This document shows, piece by piece, positions 61,155-64,000 of a DNA stretch of 64,000 bases; the first letter of the stretch is position 1; the number at the start of each line of letters is the position of its first letter. Location: NCBI GenBank assembly GCA_021904315.1, contig CM038919.1, forward strand, positions 8,742,001 to 8,806,000, given 5' to 3'. Origin of the DNA: Sphagnum magellanicum. Lineage: Eukaryota > Streptophyta > Sphagnopsida > Sphagnales > Sphagnaceae. A program made the position numbers and the translations under genes. A model generated the notes under the pieces. It had not been told where the DNA came from, did no database searches, and was given only the letters and a program-made list of their open reading frames with translations.

Positions 61155-61900
61155 TTTGTAGTTCAATTGTTATTTGTGGAGACACAACTTTTTCAAGGAT
61201 GGAATGGTGAAATATGTAACACCAAATGGTTTTAGTGTTCAATTTTGGGTTGGACATTTATTCTAGCGGTTAAGATTTTAAATTGGGTCTTCAAATTTTG
61301 TGGGTTGTTAATATTTTAAACAATAGGTTTGGATTTTTTTTAGAAGCATTATGTGTTCAACAAGGTTATCCAAACTTACATAGATGTGACATGGTTGCTT
61401 ATAAAGGAGATTGAAGGTGTTTCTCAAGGTGATAATTTTAATGATGGTAAGGACATTCATGACATTATTTTTTTGCTTGGAATGGAAACACATGCAAGAT
61501 ATTATTACTTTTCATGCTTAGTGAAGGAAAAAGGGATGGAGCATGTTAGGTTTTGAATTTTTCTAGTATGTTCATTTGATTTGACTCGAGCTTAAAGCTT
61601 CACCATCTCATTGCCAAAAGTTTTGGCACTGACACATTTGAAACTTAAACATATTTTTAACGTAAAGATTCTAAGTTTTTTTTTTTCTAACAAAAATGGA
61701 ATGTGCACACTTTTCTCAAACCGATTGAAGATCCTATAATGAAATATTCGAAGAATTGAAATTATTGGTGATTCTTGTGTAGAGTGAGAGATTGTGTTAA
61801 ATGTCATTTGAAACTCAAGCTTTGGTTACAAAGGAGCACGCATAAGCTTGAAAAAATTGTACATATAACATTGGGCAAGATTGAAGGATGAACCAATTAG
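61155..61900 (+). repeat. Diverged direct repeat, copy 2
   Basis: The shorter partner of 57285-58500, same strand, about 3.9 kb away. Within it the frame at 61353-61556 stays open for 67 codons, but frames are broken elsewhere. The two copies are diverged enough to suggest an old duplication or separate insertions of one family. Confidence 0.5.
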
Positions 61901-64000
61901 TAATTATGTGACCATAAGAATAAATAGTTGTATAAGTTTCATTTCACTGGATTTAAACTTTTATTGAAGGTGAAAATGATGTTGAAACAAATGCAAAATT
62001 GTTCAAAAAAGTTTTAACTCATTTTTTTAATAACTATATGACTTATTTGGGTTTGGAACATCTCCCCCCCCCCCATTCCCCTCCCTTCCCTATGTAACCA
62101 TATCCAACACTTGTTATATCCTCTTCAATCTTTGTAAGCAAGGTGATAACTTTTTGTTTGCACATGTTACCAAATATTGCCACCAAAGGTCCAAAATGTT
62201 CCCCCATCAATTATCATCACTTTTCCTTTTAACAAGAACCATCAATAGCTCGTTTAAAAAAATGCAAGCTTCCTCTATTTCTAAGTCAAGGGATAGTTGT
62301 GAGGTAAAGGGCCTTTCCTTACATTCCACCCCTTGCAAACTCACCTCTAACCTATTCATTGTTGGTGATTGGTGAAATAGCTCATCATCTTCTAGCTTTT
62401 GCTAGGTAGTTGATCTTTGTCTCAAACATTAGTCACTTAGAGGTGGTTTACACTTGCATGCTTGGGCCATGGCTAGTGGAATCGCATGGTACTATGTTAT
62501 TTGGATGAGACCATGGCAAAGCACATACTCCATGGGCCAAAGGTCTTTGTTTGTAGGGTAGACTTGAATAGGACTGTAAAAGACACCACTAGAGACTTCA
62601 CATTATCTTATTGGAATATCAAAAAGTGAGACACACTTTTATTCCTGGATTTAGGGTTATTTTGTCAGCCAAAAATATTGAAGGATGCTAAAGAAACTTT
62701 TTTTTTGGGGTTCTTTTAATCACCAAAATTGGCTAAATCATCTTATGCATGATCACCATTTTAGTACATAACAAAATTGAAAAAACCAAAAAAATCACTG
62801 GCCCAAACCTGTTTAAGTGAAAACCCAAAGTGTTTATGGACCAATAAAAAAACTTTAGATTTTCATGGGTCAAAATCATACCCAATTCTGGTTTGATTCT
62901 TACTAAGTGAAACCAATGGTTCTTAGTTCTTACCCACCAAAGCAAATACCCACCCAACACTGGTCTAACCCAAGTGCTCAAGTGTGAATTGCCCCCTTAT
63001 GTTTGACCTAGGACTGGGGTCTTTTTTTTGTTTCCCTTCCTTTCCTTCCTTTTTGTTGTTACTATCCTCTTGTAATATAGGTCAATAGGACTAACGGTGT
63101 GTTCACACTTGACGTTACGGACTCTAGTGTTGAGTCCCTTTGTCACCTTAATAGTTATTTAGGACTTAAACTTACTTATCATCAAGATTTTATGTTAAAC
63201 TAACATTCACTTAACATTAAGCTATCACCCATTTAACATTGGGTGCCACCTAGGATGCCACCTAGATTTACATTTCACATTGATTTAACATCAAGTGTGA
63301 ATGCACCACAGATAAGAATATATTTAGCTTTACAAATACACATATAGACACAAAAATTATTCTTGACTTCATATTCAAAACATTAGAGGAAGATCATTGT
63401 GTAAATTAGAACCAACGTGAGCATCTTTATAATTGTTGAAAATTGTTGAAATTTTCGGGCTAAATTTAAAAACCATTTCGAAGAAATGCAAAGCAAAGAA
63501 GCAAAGAATAAAGGCACACACAGCTCCTACTAAAACTATATGTATGCATGTCATAGTGTATGTATATAAAAATTACTAGGGGAAAATAAACGAAGGAAGT
63601 GAAGAATGTTGCATGAAATTTCATGAAAGGAGTCAAGAAGATCTTTGCATACCTAGCAGTGACCACCACGCATCAGTTTGTGTGCATGAATGTGGAATAC
63701 CCATGCTTTTAATGGCCAAAGTGACACCAGAACACGGAGGCAGGATGGATGTGTGTGGGACGGCAAACACTTTTTCATTCAATCGCTCTTTCATAGCTAA
63801 TCATGGCTGTTAACTAACCTATGTACTACTAACCACCAACATGCATCTAATTACTTAGTAGCCACCAAGTGCCTTACCTACTTACCCTACCTAAACCCTA
63901 GGTATAACCCACTTACATTCCCTACCTACTTGCCTATCATATTGGCCCAATTACAGAGCAGGAAGTAGGTGGGTTTACGGGATAGGTTTACAAGGATGAA
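61901..64000. other. AT-rich intergenic DNA to the window end, no gene seen
   Basis: Contains a C-run at about 62064-62076 within a pyrimidine-rich stretch, repeated ttaacatt words near 63.2 kb, and ctaccta/acccta words at 63.87-63.95 kb that recall the repeat at 47.3-47.5 kb. No gene or clear transposon end was recognised. Confidence 0.4.

Noticed and set aside
1-64000. LTR retrotransposons, retrovirus-like or Polinton-like elements
   Set aside because: I found no paired long terminal repeats or recognisable gag, protease, integrase, capsid or envelope pieces. Some decayed stretches could hide such remains but cannot be supported by eye.
1-64000. A new multi-gene system or biosynthetic cluster
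   Set aside because: The five genes have unrelated housekeeping or membrane roles and ordinary eukaryotic structure, with nothing that links them functionally beyond promoter sharing.

Overview
The window is nuclear DNA of a land plant. Evidence: spliced genes with GT/AG introns, a complete plant-type 146-residue RPL27a, an RPN12 of exactly the Arabidopsis length (267 codons), a plant HAD-IIIB (VSP-like) acid phosphatase, an ALA4-7-type P4-ATPase, TTTAGGG-type telomere motifs and plant LINE remains. The degenerate LINE and the AT-rich, decayed intergenic DNA would suit a non-flowering plant such as a lycophyte or fern, but that placement is an impression, not something I can prove from this sequence.

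Layout. 1-19.5 kb: AT-rich, gene-poor DNA with an inverted telomere-like motif (about 0.97 kb), a 69-bp tandem array whose unit contains a hairpin (9.4-9.76 kb) and a degenerate L1-like LINE (about 16.84-19.44 kb). 19.5-47.3 kb: a gene island with more balanced composition. It holds RPL27a (minus strand) head to head with RPN12 (plus strand), then an acid phosphatase (plus), a one-exon protein of unknown function (minus), and a complete 11-exon P4-ATPase (minus). 47.3-50.2 kb: a patch of non-autonomous DNA transposons. It includes two oppositely oriented copies of a small CACTA-ended element, one split by an insertion of about 0.6 kb, and a 916-bp element with a perfect 10-bp target-site duplication. 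50.2-64 kb: AT-rich DNA with no supportable gene but with a diverged direct repeat pair (57.3-58.5 and 61.15-61.9 kb).

The five genes are housekeeping or membrane functions and do not form a pathway. RPL27a and RPN12 share a 699-bp divergent promoter with a telobox and a site II motif, which suits coordinated expression of a ribosomal and a proteasomal subunit. Three genes (phosphatase, unknown protein, P4-ATPase) carry GA-repeat tracts on the coding strand about 100-750 bp before the start codon, a possible shared regulatory feature.

All exon models were assembled by hand from reading frame, splice-site dinucleotides, intron phase and remembered family sequence. No search was run. I did not find a convincing new multi-gene system. 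The most interesting material is structural: the hairpin array, the nested and inverted MITE copies, the transposon with clear target duplication, and the strand-consistent GA tracts.
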